DNA of 64,000 nucleotides from Bolinopsis microptera (Eukaryota > Ctenophora > Tentaculata > Lobata > Bolinopsidae). A program made the position numbers and the translations under genes. Shown here piece by piece: positions 52,312 to 63,230 of the stretch (the stretch's first letter is position 1; every line of letters begins with the position of its first letter). The stretch spans positions 1,862,501-1,926,500 of the forward strand of contig NC_087083.1 of the NCBI RefSeq assembly GCF_026151205.1, given 5' to 3'. The notes under the pieces were generated by a model. It searched no databases. It was not told the origin of the DNA and was given only the letters and a program-made list of their open reading frames with translations.

Positions 52312-52353
52312 TTTAGCTTCTTTGCTTTAGGCTACTGTAGATATATTGTTAAT

Positions 52354-52797
52354 AAATGTCAGTTTTGATATTGAAAAACAGGACTGTTTATCCCGACCTA
52401 GGATACAGCCAATGAAATGTAACTCAACGCAATGAAAACAACCGATGAAACGATATATATAATAATAAGGACTTGTCTTGCACGTGCAGACAAAGACGAA
52501 GTTTCACTCAATAAATCAAACCGGTTAAGTGAATAAGGAGTAGGATCGTTAAAACTGTGCAGGGATTATTTACAAAATAACACCGCAACTAATTTTCTAT
52601 CCCGTTTCTTAGCAGTATCCCAGAGGGGTTTATAGCAGCCTACAAAAGCTACAATCAGACACTAAGCTCAGCTACAACAACAGCAAAACATACCTTACCC
52701 TTTATATTAATCCAAATTTATAAACTGCAGTACGCAGTGAGTAGCCGAGGTGCCGTGCAGCTCTATCCGCATTATCTTAAATGATTAGAGGTATAAC
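52354..52797. repeat. Upstream region of the Ly6-like gene, duplicated at 28354
   Basis: Matches 28354-28815 nearly base for base. As the immediate 5' flank of the gene on the minus strand, it may contain the promoter, or may be an unclassified dispersed repeat that landed there. Confidence 0.85.
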
Positions 52798-52802
52798 ATA
52801 TA

Positions 52803-53698
52803 CCTTGTCGGACCTTATTTGGACGGACATTAATTGAACGCTGGAGGCCCTTACGTTCATCTTAATGTCCGTTCAAATAAAGTCCGTTCATTTAAGGTCC
52901 GTCAAAGTTAAAGTCCGTTGAATTTTTTTCAAACATTTTTCCACTTTGAACTTTTTGTCCAGAATATGACAACTATGATAACTTATTCATTATTGTGCCT
53001 TAGTCTTACGTTAATGAAGGAAAGGTTCTCCTTGGTCTGCCAGAGGCACAGAAAACTCTACTAGTATATGAGGTTTTCAAGAGTCACTTGGCGGAAAAAG
53101 TCAAAGGAATTATGGCACTCAACAACATAGTTCATGAGTTAGTCCCCGCCAACATGACAAACTTTTTCCAGCCTCTAGATATTACGGTTAATCGTGTTGC
53201 CAAGGACATTGTCCGACGTTGTTATAGTTCATATTACTCAGGGGAGGTAATGAAACAGTGCTAAGAAAACTCCAAGTGATTAAGGTTAACCTTAAGTTGT
53301 CTAAGATAAAACCACTTCACGCCGAATGGCTTGTAAAAGTTGACACTGAAATGCAGGACCGGGGTTGTTTGATAAAAAAAGGTTTCCATAAAGCTAGAAA
53401 TCACTGATGCTTCAAGCATGGACTATTTCATGCACGAAAACCCATTTGATGAAGATGATATGTGATATTAGACACTGATCGTGTATACACATTTTAACAT
53501 TTTTACTGCTTAACGACTGCTATTCTTACTTACTGTATAAAAAATGGATTTAAAAATCATTTGCTGAAATAAAAAACGTCAAAAAATGAAAAAAATTCGG
53601 ATTTTTGATGGTTTTGAATGCCTTCTAGAGTTCATATTAATGTCCGTTCATAATTATGTCCGATCATTTAATGTTCGTCCAAATAAGGTCTGATAAGG
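52803..53698 (+). mobile_element. pogo-like DNA transposon, 896 bp, internally deleted
   Basis: CCTTGTCGGACCTTATTTGG and the inverted CCAAATAAGGTCTGATAAGG, with TA on each side (52801-52802 and 53699-53700). Subterminal AATGTCCGTTCA words are repeated in both ends. It contains the C-terminal part of a DDE transposase. Confidence 0.85.
53015..53465 (+). pseudogene. pogo/Tigger-type DDE transposase, C-terminal remnant
   Basis: Reads LGLPEAQKTLLVYEVFKSHL, GIMALNNIVHELVPANMTNF, FQPLDITVNRVAKDIVRRCY, then a stop in KQC*ENSK with the frame altered beyond it. A later frame gives the acidic end NPFDEDDM. VPANMTNFFQPLD corresponds to the conserved VPPNCTxxLQPLD block before the last catalytic residue in DDE_1/pogo transposases. 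The N-terminal DNA-binding part is missing, so it is not functional. Confidence 0.75.
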
Positions 53699-53929
53699 TA
53701 TGTGAATACTCTATTTTAATGACCTTTCAAAAGTGGGATGCTCGGTTCACGCAGGTAATTTTCACTAGGAGTACCGGGAAGAAACATTATTATATAGGAC
53801 TCACACAATTTAGTACACTGATATTTGCAGAAAAGAATTGGACAATTTTCGTTAATTAGGTAATCAAAATTTTCGTTTTTTAAACCAATTTTCGTTTAGT
53901 AAGTGTTTTGCGATTACTAATCTTGATTA

Positions 53930-54100
53930 CGTAATATAGGAGGGGGTTGGGTCTTGATTACAGGGGGGGGGGGTCAAACCCTGATTACGTAATATAGGGG
54001 GGGGGGGTTCGGTCTTGATTACGGTTGATTACGGAGGGGGGGGGGGGGGGGAATTGCCAAAATATTGATTACGTTATAATATGTGAACGACCCCTTAATA
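53930..54100. repeat. G-run-rich relic of the GGTCGTTCACAT MITE family
   Basis: Contains 'gattacgtaatatagg' three times among runs of 9-16 G, ending gattacgttataatatgtgaacgacccc. The right end matches the intronic MITE at 51965-52111. Confidence 0.7.
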
Positions 54101-54546
54101 GTACAACTTTGTTGAAATGACAACATAATAGAAGAGTATTAAAATATTTTTCTAAGATCAAAATGTCAATAAGTTCCGCGCCGTCAGCTATTGTCCTTTG
54201 AAGTTTGAACCCGCTAGTATATAGTAGTAACAAATGATAAAACTAAGTAAATTTGATAATAAATTTTTGATAATAAATTTTTGATAATAAATTTTTGAAC
54301 TTAAAAAGGTTCTATACTGCGGTCGGCTGCTGTAATGTAACATATTGAATGTTGAGTATTAAGATGCTTATATTATATGCTATTGTTTTAGTAACAATAA
54401 ATAGTAGGTTTTCGTAACAAAAAATGTAAAAATAAAAATTGTACGTTGAGCTTAAAACTGTTCTGTATTGCGGTCGGCTGCTGCAATGTAATATATTGAG
54501 TATTGAGATGTTTATATTATATGCTTTATGCTATTGTTTTAGTAAC

Positions 54547-56687
54547 TCCCACATCGGAGCGGGTTTTAACTGCTAGGCTGCATAGTAAGCAAATCAACAT
54601 CTCTGTTGTTGTGGCCTATGCTCCAACTGAGGGTGCAGAGGAGAGTGAGAAAGATAAGTTTTATAGGACACTCACAGATACATTTGATGGGCTACCTCGT
54701 CACGATATCAAGTTACTGCTCGGCGATTTTAATGCAAAAGTAACATCAGGCAGATATGGAAGTGAAGCGGTCATCGGTGGGGAATTACTCCATAGCTCAT
54801 CAAATGACAACGGGACAAGACTTGTGGATTTCTGTGCGACGAACCAGCTTGTCATCGGGGGAACTCTCTTCGAGCACAAGAACATTCACAAGGGAACATG
54901 GCGGTCCCCCAACGGGCTCACCGTCAATCAGATAGATCATATCTGCATTGGAAAGCGGTTTCGTCAGTCACTTTTTGATGTTAGGGTATGTCGCGGGGCA
55001 GACATCGGCTCCGATCATTATCTGGTTCTAGGACTGCTGAAAATCAAACTTCAGTCAGTGACAAAGATCAACGCCAACAGGCCCAATGTGCCTGCCATTG
55101 AGCGCCTGAGGGATAGTACTACGGTTTTAGAGTACAATGTGGCTCTTCAAAACCGATTTGCAAGTCTGGATAGTGAGGTCGACCTCGAGGATATGTGGCG
55201 TAATCTCAGTCAGACCGTCACTGATGTCTCACTGGAGGTACTAGGCAAAAGACCCCGGAAGGCAAAGGAGCAACACCTGTCACGGAAGACCAAGGATTTA
55301 TTGACTCAGCGGGCACAGTTTAAGCGCAAAGACCCAAACTCGGACACTAACAGGTCAGAGTATTCTAAACTTAATAAGTTAGTCAAGAAAAGCAGCAAGC
55401 TAGACGACAATAACTGGGCAGTTAGAGTAGCTACTGATCTTGAGGAAGCAGCGAGCAAAGGTCAGCAGCGTGAGGTATGGGCAAAGATCAAGAAGATCTC
55501 TGGTAAGAACAAGAAGCCTCAAGCATCTTGTGTCCGGGACAAGGACGGTAGGAAGATCACGGATCCCCAACAGCAGAGGGATAGGTGGAAGGATCACTTT
55601 ACTGAACTTCTGAACCCCCCATCATCAAGTGTCAACCTTGCCGACCTTGATACAGTACCACCCCAACCCCACTTTAACTCTCTCTCTTGTTCGGATGGAC
55701 CACCCACCAGAGACGAGATCAGTTATTCCCTGACAAAGCTTAAGAACAACAAAAGCCCAGGAGTGGACGGGATAACTAACGAGCAACTGAAGTATGGTGC
55801 GAGTGCTCTAGTTGATCAACTAGAGTGTCTATTCAAGAAAGTGTGGGAAGAAGAGACTGTTCCTGAAGATTGGTCAAAGGGTGTGATCATTGTTATTGGG
55901 AAGAAAGGAGACACTTCAGTCTGCGGGAACAACAGAGGGATCACCTTAAGGTCTACAGCATCCAAGCTTTTTCAGATGATTCTTCTTAAGCGGTTACATG
56001 CTGGTATGGAGTGTCTCCTTAGGGAGAATCAGTGCGGATTTAGACAGAACCGCTCATGTATTGATCAGATTTATTCTCTCCGAACTATTATTCATAACTG
56101 TCTTGAGTTTAACATTCCTCTTTACATTAATTTTGTGGATTTCAAGGCAGCGTTCGATTCTATCAGAAGGGACTTTATTTGGTGCAGTATGAGACACTAT
56201 GGGCTGCCTGAAAAATATGTCAGAATATTTCAGTCATTTTTTGGGGGTACCATGAGTGCCGTGAGGGTTAATGGGGAGCTGACAGACTGGTTTGATGTTA
56301 ACTCAGGCACAGGTCAGGGTGACATTCAAGCACCTCCTGTCTTTAATTTCTGCCTAAACTTTTCTGCATTTCTGGCTGAGACCAACAAGATCATCAGTCA
56401 AGGCGCAGTGCTACAGAAAGAGATGAAGACGGTCGAGGAAAAGGTCATTCTGGACACCGATTATGCTGATGACATGGCTATTATGGACAACTCAGGGGAA
56501 GGCCTACAGGAATCAACTGATCTATTAGTTCATTACAGCTCCTACGCTGGGCTCAGAATAAATGCAAAGAAGACCCAATGCATGGCTGTAAGCAAGTGCG
56601 CCTCCCAGCGACCTTTCATCAAGGATGATTGTATTGAGCTGTCGGTTGAGGGTGAACCCGTCGAGCAGGTTAGCAACTTTGTCTACC
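54547..56687 (+). CDS. LINE-C ORF2, endonuclease and RT up to the MITE
   Basis: Open frame; bases before 54547 are satellite. The endonuclease C-terminal half shows VVVAYAPTEGAEESEKDKFY, KLLLGDFNAKVTSGR, TWRSPNGLTVNQIDHICIG and GSDHYLV. The RT shows LTKLKNNKSPGVDGITNEQL, VIIVIGKKGD, QCGFRQNRSCIDQIYSLR, NFVDFKAAFDSIRRDFIW, NSGTGQGDIQAPPVFNFCLN, the catalytic DTDYADDMAIM and INAKKTQCMAV. The motif style resembles RTE/I-type LINEs annotated as 'craniofacial development protein 2-like', but the clade is not certain. The frame ends after VEQVSNFVY, where the MITE starts. Confidence 0.9.
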
Positions 56688-56786
56688 TTGTCATACGTTG
56701 TATGACCCGCCGCGCACGAAGTGCGCGGCTCCCCCTGTAGCGCTTCACTATAGTGAAGCGACCGTGGGGGTCACCACGTGATACAA
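56688..56786 (-). mobile_element. hAT-like MITE, family M99, inserted in LINE-C ORF2
   Basis: 99 bp, TTGTCATACGTTG to CACGTGATACAA. Flanked by a perfect 8-bp duplication TGTCTACC (56680-56687 and 56787-56794). It adds 107 bp in total and shifts the frame. The internal palindrome differs slightly from the 9465 copy (gcgcttcactatagtgaagcg). Confidence 0.97.
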
Positions 56787-56794
56787 TGTCTACC

Positions 56795-57402
56795 TGGGTG
56801 CAACTATTAGTGGGGATGGGACAATCAACAGAGACCTGGATGTCCGTATCCAGAAGGCTAATGGCGCCTTTCATCAGCTCTGGGACATTTGGAATAGCAG
56901 AACTATAAAGACTCCAACCAAGATCAGGATCTATAGGGCTGCTGTCCTCACCATCTTGTTGTATGGAGCTGAAGTCTGGAACACCACCAAAAAGCAAATG
57001 AAACGTTTCGAGGTTTTCCATCAAACCTCCTTGAGAAGGATCCTTAGGATTAAATGGTTCTTTCATGTAACCAACGACGAAGTTCTTAGGAGGGCTGGCA
57101 TCAAGTCAGTTGAGACTTTCATCAGTGCTGCCAGGCTACGTTGGTATGGACATGTAGTTAGAATGCCAGACTCTAGACTACCGAGGTTTCTGTTGAACTG
57201 GAAGCCAAACTATGGAAAGAGGTCAAGGGGCAGACCCCGTAAGAACTGGAAGTCCTGCGTACTCGAAGATGCTGCTAAGTTTACAGGTGTTGAAAACATC
57301 GACAACGACACAACAGAAGCTTTGGCTACCAACCGAGTACAGTGGAGACATATGTTACGCCGCCAACGCGATGTGTGTGATGCAGGCCACTCAAACGACT
57401 AG
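56795..57402 (+). CDS. LINE-C ORF2, C-terminal part after the MITE
   Basis: Continues LGATISGDGTINRDLDVRIQ, then AAVLTILLYGAEVWNTTKKQ, TSLRRILRIKWFFHVTNDEV, AARLRWYGHVVRMPDSRLPR and RSRGRPRKNW, to the stop. These are the standard post-RT blocks (YLG, LLYG, RWxGHVxRM). The first codon CTG is split by the MITE (C at 56687, TG at 56795), which confirms the exact insertion site. Without the MITE the two parts read in one frame. Confidence 0.92.
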
Positions 57403-57586
57403 GAGGAGACCTTACCATGTAACATGTATGTTTAGTAACAATAAATATTAGGTTTTAGTAACAATAAAATGTAACAATAAAACGTTGAACTTAAAACTGT
57501 TCTGTATTGCGGTCGGCTGCTGCAATGTAATATATTGAGTATTGAGTATTGAGATGTTTATATTATATGCTTTATGCTATTGTTTT

Positions 57587-57921
57587 GCACCTAGGACATA
57601 CACCAAGGCTCATAAACAATCATACATTAGACCCACACAGGACTATCTCAGATAGTGACACATATCCAGTGGACCATGCTCAGAAGTCCCTCGCCTGCCC
57701 GCCGAAGAAGAACATCTGAAGTGGGTTTGCTCTGAGCAAGGTAGTAACAGCTTCGAGACTCCAGAGGTCTGTTGCGTTGATATCTATTATTCTATGCTTT
57801 TGTATATACTTAGGGAGTCCTGGAGTGTGGCTAGCAGGAGTCACACTCTGTGGGCACGGCGAGAAGGCCTCCCTCTTCACTAGGAGGCCAGAAACCGTTG
57901 ACCAAACCAGAGAGAGAGAGA
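57587..57921. mobile_element. 335-bp retroposon-like insertion in the satellite
   Basis: Flanked by an 11-bp duplication GCTATTGTTTT (57576-57586 and 57922-57932). It ends in (GA)n (agagagagagaga), suggesting a reverse-transcribed tail. No A/B box was recognised, so it may be the 3' end of an unseen LINE, or a SINE. Confidence 0.8.
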
Positions 57922-58259
57922 GCTATTGTTTTAGTAACAATAAATATTAGGTTTTAGTAACAATTAAATGTAACAATAAAATGTAAAAATAAAAATTGTA
58001 CGTTGAACTTAAAACTGTTCTGTATTGCGGTCGGCTGCTGCAATGTAATATATTGAGTATTGAGTATTGAGATGTTTATATTATATGCTTTATGCTATTG
58101 TTTTAGTAACAATAAATATAAGGTTTTAGTAACAATAAAATGTAACAATAAAATGTAAAAATAAAAATTGTACGTTGAACTTAAAACTGTTCTGTATTGC
58201 GGTCGGCTGCTGCAATGTAATATATTGAGTATTGAGACGCTTATATTATATGCTATTGT

Positions 58260-58434
58260 ATAAAAAATGGATTTAAAGATCATTAGCTGGTATATTAGCT
58301 AGTATAAAAAAACGTCAAAGTAATGAAAAAATTCGGATTTTTGATGGTTTGAATGCCTTCTAGCGTTCATATTAATGTCCGTTCATAATAATGTCCGTTC
58401 ATTTAATGTCCGTCCAAATAAGGTCCGATAAGGT
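58260..58434 (+). mobile_element. Right-end fragment of the pogo-like family
   Basis: Matches 53535-53698 (ataaaaaatggatttaaa; attcggatttttgatggttt; aataatgtccgttcatttaa), ending CCGATAAGG then TA. The left end is missing; it abuts satellite. Confidence 0.85.
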
Positions 58435-58612
58435 AATAACGAAGTTCATAAAAGCATGAAAACAATTATATAATATATATCAAGAGTTTAAATTCCCAAA
58501 TAGTCAGACTGAGCAGGTTGAGCTGTAGTAATACACAGTACTGAGGTGTTAAAACATTTTCATTACTATCTTCAGTAACATCCTGAATCAGAAACTCGGT
58601 TAATATCAGTTC

Positions 58613-59265
58613 CTACAAAGTGTAACATTGGAAATGAAATGACACAACTAAAAACGATATGAATATTTTAAAAAAACATAACTCTTGTGCTCCAATGCAA
58701 TAGAAAACATTTAAGATAAATCCAATAATGGAATCCCAAACGGGTCCATGGCATTGAGCCCCAATGGACCGTGGACGTATAGTTCTTAGTTTCTGAATAT
58801 AACGGTGTTCATCCACTTCTAGAGTTCTTGGGCTACTATTACTGAGAATTGACATTTTATAAGCCTGGTTGAAATTGTCACGTTGTTTCATGTTATGAAC
58901 TTCTACAAGGTGTTTACCCAAGCTGAATCCGTCGTCGTTTTCTTCAGGGACAAAAGTATTGTCCGAAATGAGTTTGTAGTAATGGGCGCGATGTTCGTTT
59001 ACTCGTGCCCTGAGGGGCTGCACCGTTCTTCCTACATAACACATGTTACAAAGTTGGCAGCTGAAGAGGTATACAACATTGTAGCTGACACATGTACCAG
59101 ACACTGCTTTGGCTCGCTGTCCATTGACTGTTATTGATGGATGTGGAGATATGATGTTACAGGTACCGCAGTGTCTGCCCCCACATGGTCTTGTGTGAGG
59201 TTGGGTTAAGTCATCCGCAAACTGTTTTGCTTTGACTAACTTCCTTCTAAATGATGTTCCAGTAC
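58613..59265 (-). pseudogene. PLE GIY-YIG endonuclease domain
   Basis: Read leftward from about 59265: FRRKLVKAKQFADDL, TRPCGGRHCGTCNIISPHPS (a CxxxC/CxxC linker finger), SYNVVYLFSCQLCNMCYVGR (the GIY-YIG pair appears as VVYLF...CYVGRT), QPLRARVNEHR, GKHLVEVHN and LEVDEHRYIQKLRTIRP (the conserved Glu/Arg helix region). In PLEs this nuclease nicks the target. It is intact here, but its link to the RT is broken upstream, so it is listed as a pseudogene part. Confidence 0.87.
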
Positions 59266-59520
59266 GTCTGACGAATTTGAAGATAGGGCGTGATGTACCG
59301 GCTCTAGATGATATTGGGGAGCCTGGGGTGTTCCACTTGTATGGGAACCAGATAATCCTGAGAAGCTCCTGGTTCTACTGAGTTCTGGTTCCAATCTTTG
59401 CACCGATTCTACTAACTCTTGATCACTGCCAAATGTTGAAATAACGCGGACTGCTGGTCCTGGAGACTTTGGTACCAGGACATTGCTGTTTGAGTTGTCC
59501 AGTGGTTTGAGACATCTTTA

Positions 59521-60300
59521 AAAGCCTTTGACTTTTTCACTGATGTTATCTACCATAGTTTTAGGGTAGTTGGATTGGAAGAAAAAGGTTTTTAATTCAT
59601 CAATTTGTTTTCGGAGTCTGTCGTTATCATTGATGATTCGCCGGAGTCTCAGGCATGCACTATAGACTATGCTGCTGAATGTATGGTTCGGGTGGTGGGA
59701 ACCGAAGTACAGGTAAGAGCGGGCATCAGTCTCTTCAACATGGAGGTCTGTCTGAAGATCACCTGCGGTGTCAAAACAAAATTTGATGTCTAAGAACGAC
59801 ACATAAACACTGTTATCTTCTATGATGTTCTCATCAATGTGGAGGCCAAGTTCTGCTAGCCTTGAGTTGACAGTCGCGATGAATTTTGAAAACTGTCTTT
59901 TCGTACCATGGAATACTCCACAGCCGTCGTCTATGTATCTTTTGACCGATTTTACAGGTTCCATTAGTTCCGTGTCTGTATAGACTTGCTCACGTATGAC
60001 ATGGTATACTGCTATGTTTGCAAGTTGTACACAGATACTGCCTCCTGTTGGTACTCCTCGTTTCCGTCTGTACCACTCTCCGTTAAATTTGCCTATAGAC
60101 GACTCAAAGCTGAGTTCAACACTTCTTATCAACCACTCCTTGAATTTGGCGGACCATTCTGGTCTCTTTTCTTCCATGGCCACCTTCAAAGCTTGGATTG
60201 TAAGGTGGGGACTCAATGAATCATATAAAGCTTTGTAATCAAATGTGAATGCTTTAATGTTGCTTTTGAGTTCTGTGTCCAGGGTATTGTTGATATATAT
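59521..60300 (-). pseudogene. PLE reverse transcriptase domain (partial)
   Basis: Read leftward: TLDTELKSNIKAFTFDYKAL (first catalytic Asp in FDYKALYDS), ESSIGKFNGEWYRRKRGVPT, GGSICVQLANIAVYHV, catalytic KRYIDDGCGVFHG, SVYVSFLDIKFCFD, and YFGSHHPNHTFSSIVYSACL. This combination, notably GVPTGGS, RYIDDG and the SNHP-like GSHHPNHT block, is PLE-specific. The N-terminal RT motifs are lost, and the stop at 59518-59520 ends the frame before the linker. Confidence 0.9.
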
Positions 60301-60335
60301 ATAATATATATATATACGATGACATGAAATCGAGG

Positions 60336-60664
60336 CCACACCCAATCAACACCGAATTGCTCATACTGGTGTTTGTGAACATGTTAGAGACTCCGTTCAT
60401 GTAACATATTGCAATAGGTCATTTAATCCGGAATATAATCTGAAAAGATGGTGCGAAACGAATTTAAAATGACAAAGTTATCAAGCAATTTGTTTATCTC
60501 GTTAGCAAAATTGAGTGGGTACTCGATGATTACCCAATTACGACACTGTAATTAAGCTCTCTGCACGATTCCCATAATGCGGATCTAACCTCAACCCAAT
60601 CTCAAACACTCAAAGACTGAGGAATCAGGAGGACTCTGTATCCCAGGAACCAACTATTCAGCTC
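60336..60664. other. No gene seen
   Basis: Flank of the PLE target repeat and unassigned sequence. 60657-60664 is the TSD of the next element. Confidence 0.4.
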
Positions 60665-61155
60665 TAAGATGAGAAGTACAAATGAGTCGGACTTTTCAAT
60701 TTACTCGTGTCGTACATACTTTTCAATTCTAATGAAAAGTTCTCCTTCTAGTTCTAGAAATCGAGTTCTAAGAGTTCTAAATCGCATGTTACGGACTAAT
60801 ATTGAGCGTTTTCAAAAACTTGTGTTTCTATATTCCAATCGTCGATTAACTTAAAGTTTAACTTTAAGAGAAACAAGCTGTTTAAATAAGTAAATTGTCT
60901 ATTAATTTTGTAGAATTTTTGTTTTACTCTTAAATGCTTGCCTGACCTAAGAATTGTGTGTTTAATTTGTTCGCGACCGGTATATTTTCTCTAACATCGG
61001 CAAACACTTACATTTTACAACGGCCCCGATGATAATAATTCAAAAACAAAAAAATTCTATCTGAATCGTACGTCGTATGAGTCGGACTTTTCAAAGTTAC
61101 GTACAATTATAGTACGTACTTTTCCCCCTAAACGAGTCCGTACTTCTCATCTTAG
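60665..61155. mobile_element. TIR element, 491 bp, 8-bp target duplication
   Basis: Ends CTAAGATGAGAAGTAC and GTACTTCTCATCTTAG, with a further inner match around ATGAGTCGGACTTTTCAA (twice in direct orientation, at about 60682 and 61078). Perfect duplication ATTCAGCT (60657-60664 and 61156-61163). No transposase. 8 bp fits hAT-like or P-like elements. Confidence 0.93.
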
Positions 61156-61163
61156 ATTCAGCT

Positions 61164-61555
61164 ATTATCGCCCAATAATCGGTTTGGTATCGACGCTACA
61201 TACTTTTATTTTCCGACTATAAACCAGGGAATTCATTTTACCTTCCTAACATTAAATCGTTGATTTTATTTATATACTACTTTATTTTATTTTATTTATT
61301 TTTCAAAACATTCCAGTACATTGTGCAGAAAGTTGGAGATTAAAAAATTTGGAAGCATGTAGGGATTTAGACCTGATATCGATAGCATAAACTAAAAATA
61401 TTCTAGCACAATTGTAACTGCAGTTTTACAGAACTCTAAATGCTTGATGAACACACTTGCAGGTACCACTCGTATTCACACTCAGAACTGAATTTAGTCA
61501 TTTTCCGATACGAGATTGGGGACGGGTTCTACAAACAAACAAACAACAAACAACA
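61164..61555. other. No gene seen; (TTTAT)n-rich
   Basis: AT-rich; 'ttattttattttatttatt' near 61280 and 'acaaacaaacaacaaacaac' near 61532. Confidence 0.4.
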
Positions 61556-61860
61556 CATATGCAGTAATGGGAGAGAGAGCGAGCCCCGCGTAACTCTTAC
61601 CGTTTTCTTGATTAAGCTCCTCAAGCCATTTTATGTAACATTTGTGGTACAAAATCATCAATTTAACCACTTACCACCGACCGATTTAAAAAACCTTTAC
61701 CATTTGGCTTCCTCATAGTTTTGTCGGCACTATACCGAAAAAACCAGCCCCGCAACTCTTACCGTTTTCTTGATTAAGCCGCTCGGAAATTACACACGCA
61801 AACACAGAAAACACACAGAAAACACACAGAAAGCACACATTCTGAGATTATTGTTTAAGA
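61556..61860 (+). repeat. Dispersed repeat R27, copy 2
   Basis: Counterpart of 27480-27800. It ends in ACACAGAAA units instead of GACAGACA, so the terminal microsatellites evolved independently. Confidence 0.85.
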
Positions 61861-62054
61861 TATAATACACACATGGATATAGCTCATATATAAGCTATAT
61901 TTTCGTTTTTGAATAGCCTAGTAATACCTGAGGTGGGTTTTAAGCTTAGTTGTAGTGAACGCTGAACTTAGTCGTACTGAACGTACGTTCCAATCATTTT
62001 GTAGTGAACGTTTGTGAACGTTAGTGAACGTTAGTCAATATTTTGTGATGCTGT

Positions 62055-62507
62055 CAACGTTAGGGTGCGCTATGAACTCTCCCTGAAGTTGAGATATTTT
62101 ACGTTAGGGTGCGCTATGAACTCTCTTTGAGGTTGAGATATTTAACGTTAGGGTGCGCTATGAACTCTCCCTGAAGTTGAGATATTCAACGTTAGGGTGC
62201 GCTATGAACTCTCTTTGAGGTTGAGATATTTAACGTTAGGGTGCGCTATGAACTCTCCCTGAGGTTGAGATATTTAACGTTAGGGTGCGCTATGAACTCT
62301 CCTTGAAGTTGAGATATTTTACGTTAGGGTGCGCTATGAACTCTCCTTGAGGTTGAGATATTTAACGTTAGGGTGCGCTATGATTATGAACTCTCCCTGA
62401 GGTTGAAATATTTAACGTTAGGGTGCGCTATGAACTCTCCTTGAAGTTGAGATATTTAACATTAGGGTGCACTATGAACTCTCCCTGAACTCTCCCTGAG
62501 GTTGAAA
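62055..62507. repeat. 44-bp minisatellite, ten units
   Basis: Unit: acgttagggtgcgctatgaa followed by ctctccctgaggttgagata and ttta. Starts step by 44 bp from about 62057; one unit has an extra 'ttatgaa' and the last is rearranged. CCCTGAAG and CTTTGAGG unit variants partly alternate at the left. Confidence 0.95.
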
Positions 62508-63230
62508 TTTTATAAGAGGTCGTACAGCATGTGTTTTTAATATGTTTTCAACATACCCAAAGTCAAATTTATGGTTGATTTCGGGGAGAACCCCTCGCCC
62601 GGTTACACTGTTACAGGTCACTCCATTTCTTCAAACTAAGTCGCTTGCAATAAATAAAGTTACGACGGAGTTGTTTGAAACTAAATATTATACAATTAAT
62701 GGCGTAATTACATTGTGACAGATGCAACCCTCCCTTGCGGGTTATTTAAATAAAAATTTAATACTTTCCAGAGAGCCGAAACCCATAAATTTTCCGACCA
62801 GTGCAAGTGGGCGGTAAGATAGTGCCAAAGATATTTAACAAGGGTGATTTAACGAAAAATTTGAATTCATTTGAAACGTAAGTGGTCCGTACCGCTCTTT
62901 GTAGAACGATTTTAATTACGGCAATTGTTTCATTTTAAGAAAGAGTTACAGGAGTACAGAGGAAAATTGTGCATTTAACGATTATAATTTGAATCATTTC
63001 AATCGTGCTCACTGCTCAATGGGAATTTCAATCAATAATTTTATCTGGCTAGCAAATTAAAAGATAAAACACCTGGCAGCACACGAATATAAAAGTAAGA
63101 GACAATGCCCATAAATCAGTTGCCAGAAAATATCGTTTTTCATCAAGTTGTGCACCAACTAATCTTTCCTCATCAACGCAAGTGGCAATGGAAACGCTAG
63201 TACTTTGCCGGATAATTGGGCTATGTCCGG
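62508..63230. other. Interior of the 1.40-kb element, no gene
   Basis: No credible frame. 'cgcccggttacactg' at about 62598 recalls 'agtgtaacccggcc' at 27037 in inverse. Confidence 0.4.

Larger units (their letters stand above)
54547..57430 (+). mobile_element. LINE-C, 5'-truncated, inserted in the satellite and interrupted by a MITE
   Basis: Flanked by TTTAGTAAC (54538-54546 and 57431-57439), a 9-bp duplication within satellite sequence. It carries part of an endonuclease, an RT and a C-terminal region. The 99-bp MITE at 56688 lies inside its frame. Confidence 0.87.
54230..58260. repeat. Satellite-like tandem array, about 170-185-bp unit, invaded by elements
   Basis: The word 'ctgttctgtattgcggtcgg' recurs at about 54456, 57498, 58014 and 58189, with a variant at 54308 (tctatactgcggtcgg). 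Each is followed by ctgctgcaatgtaatatatt and 'gatgtttatattatatgctt', with 'ttttagtaacaataaa' between units. LINE-C and a 335-bp element are inserted in it. Confidence 0.88.
58482..60300 (-). mobile_element. Penelope-like element (PLE), 5'-truncated
   Basis: Minus-strand order RT, then GIY-YIG endonuclease, the defining PLE pair. It is inserted in a (TA)n tract between the two halves of the repeat seen intact at 29428-29512. The ends are within AT repeats and are approximate. The RT N-terminus is missing. A stop at 59518-59520 and at least one frameshift (about 59340-59440) separate the two domains. Confidence 0.9.

Noticed and set aside
54503-54546. Start codon and first residues of LINE-C ORF2 (MRCLYYMLY...)
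   Set aside because: They are satellite sequence. The element begins at about 54547 after the TTTAGTAAC duplication, so the native start is lost.
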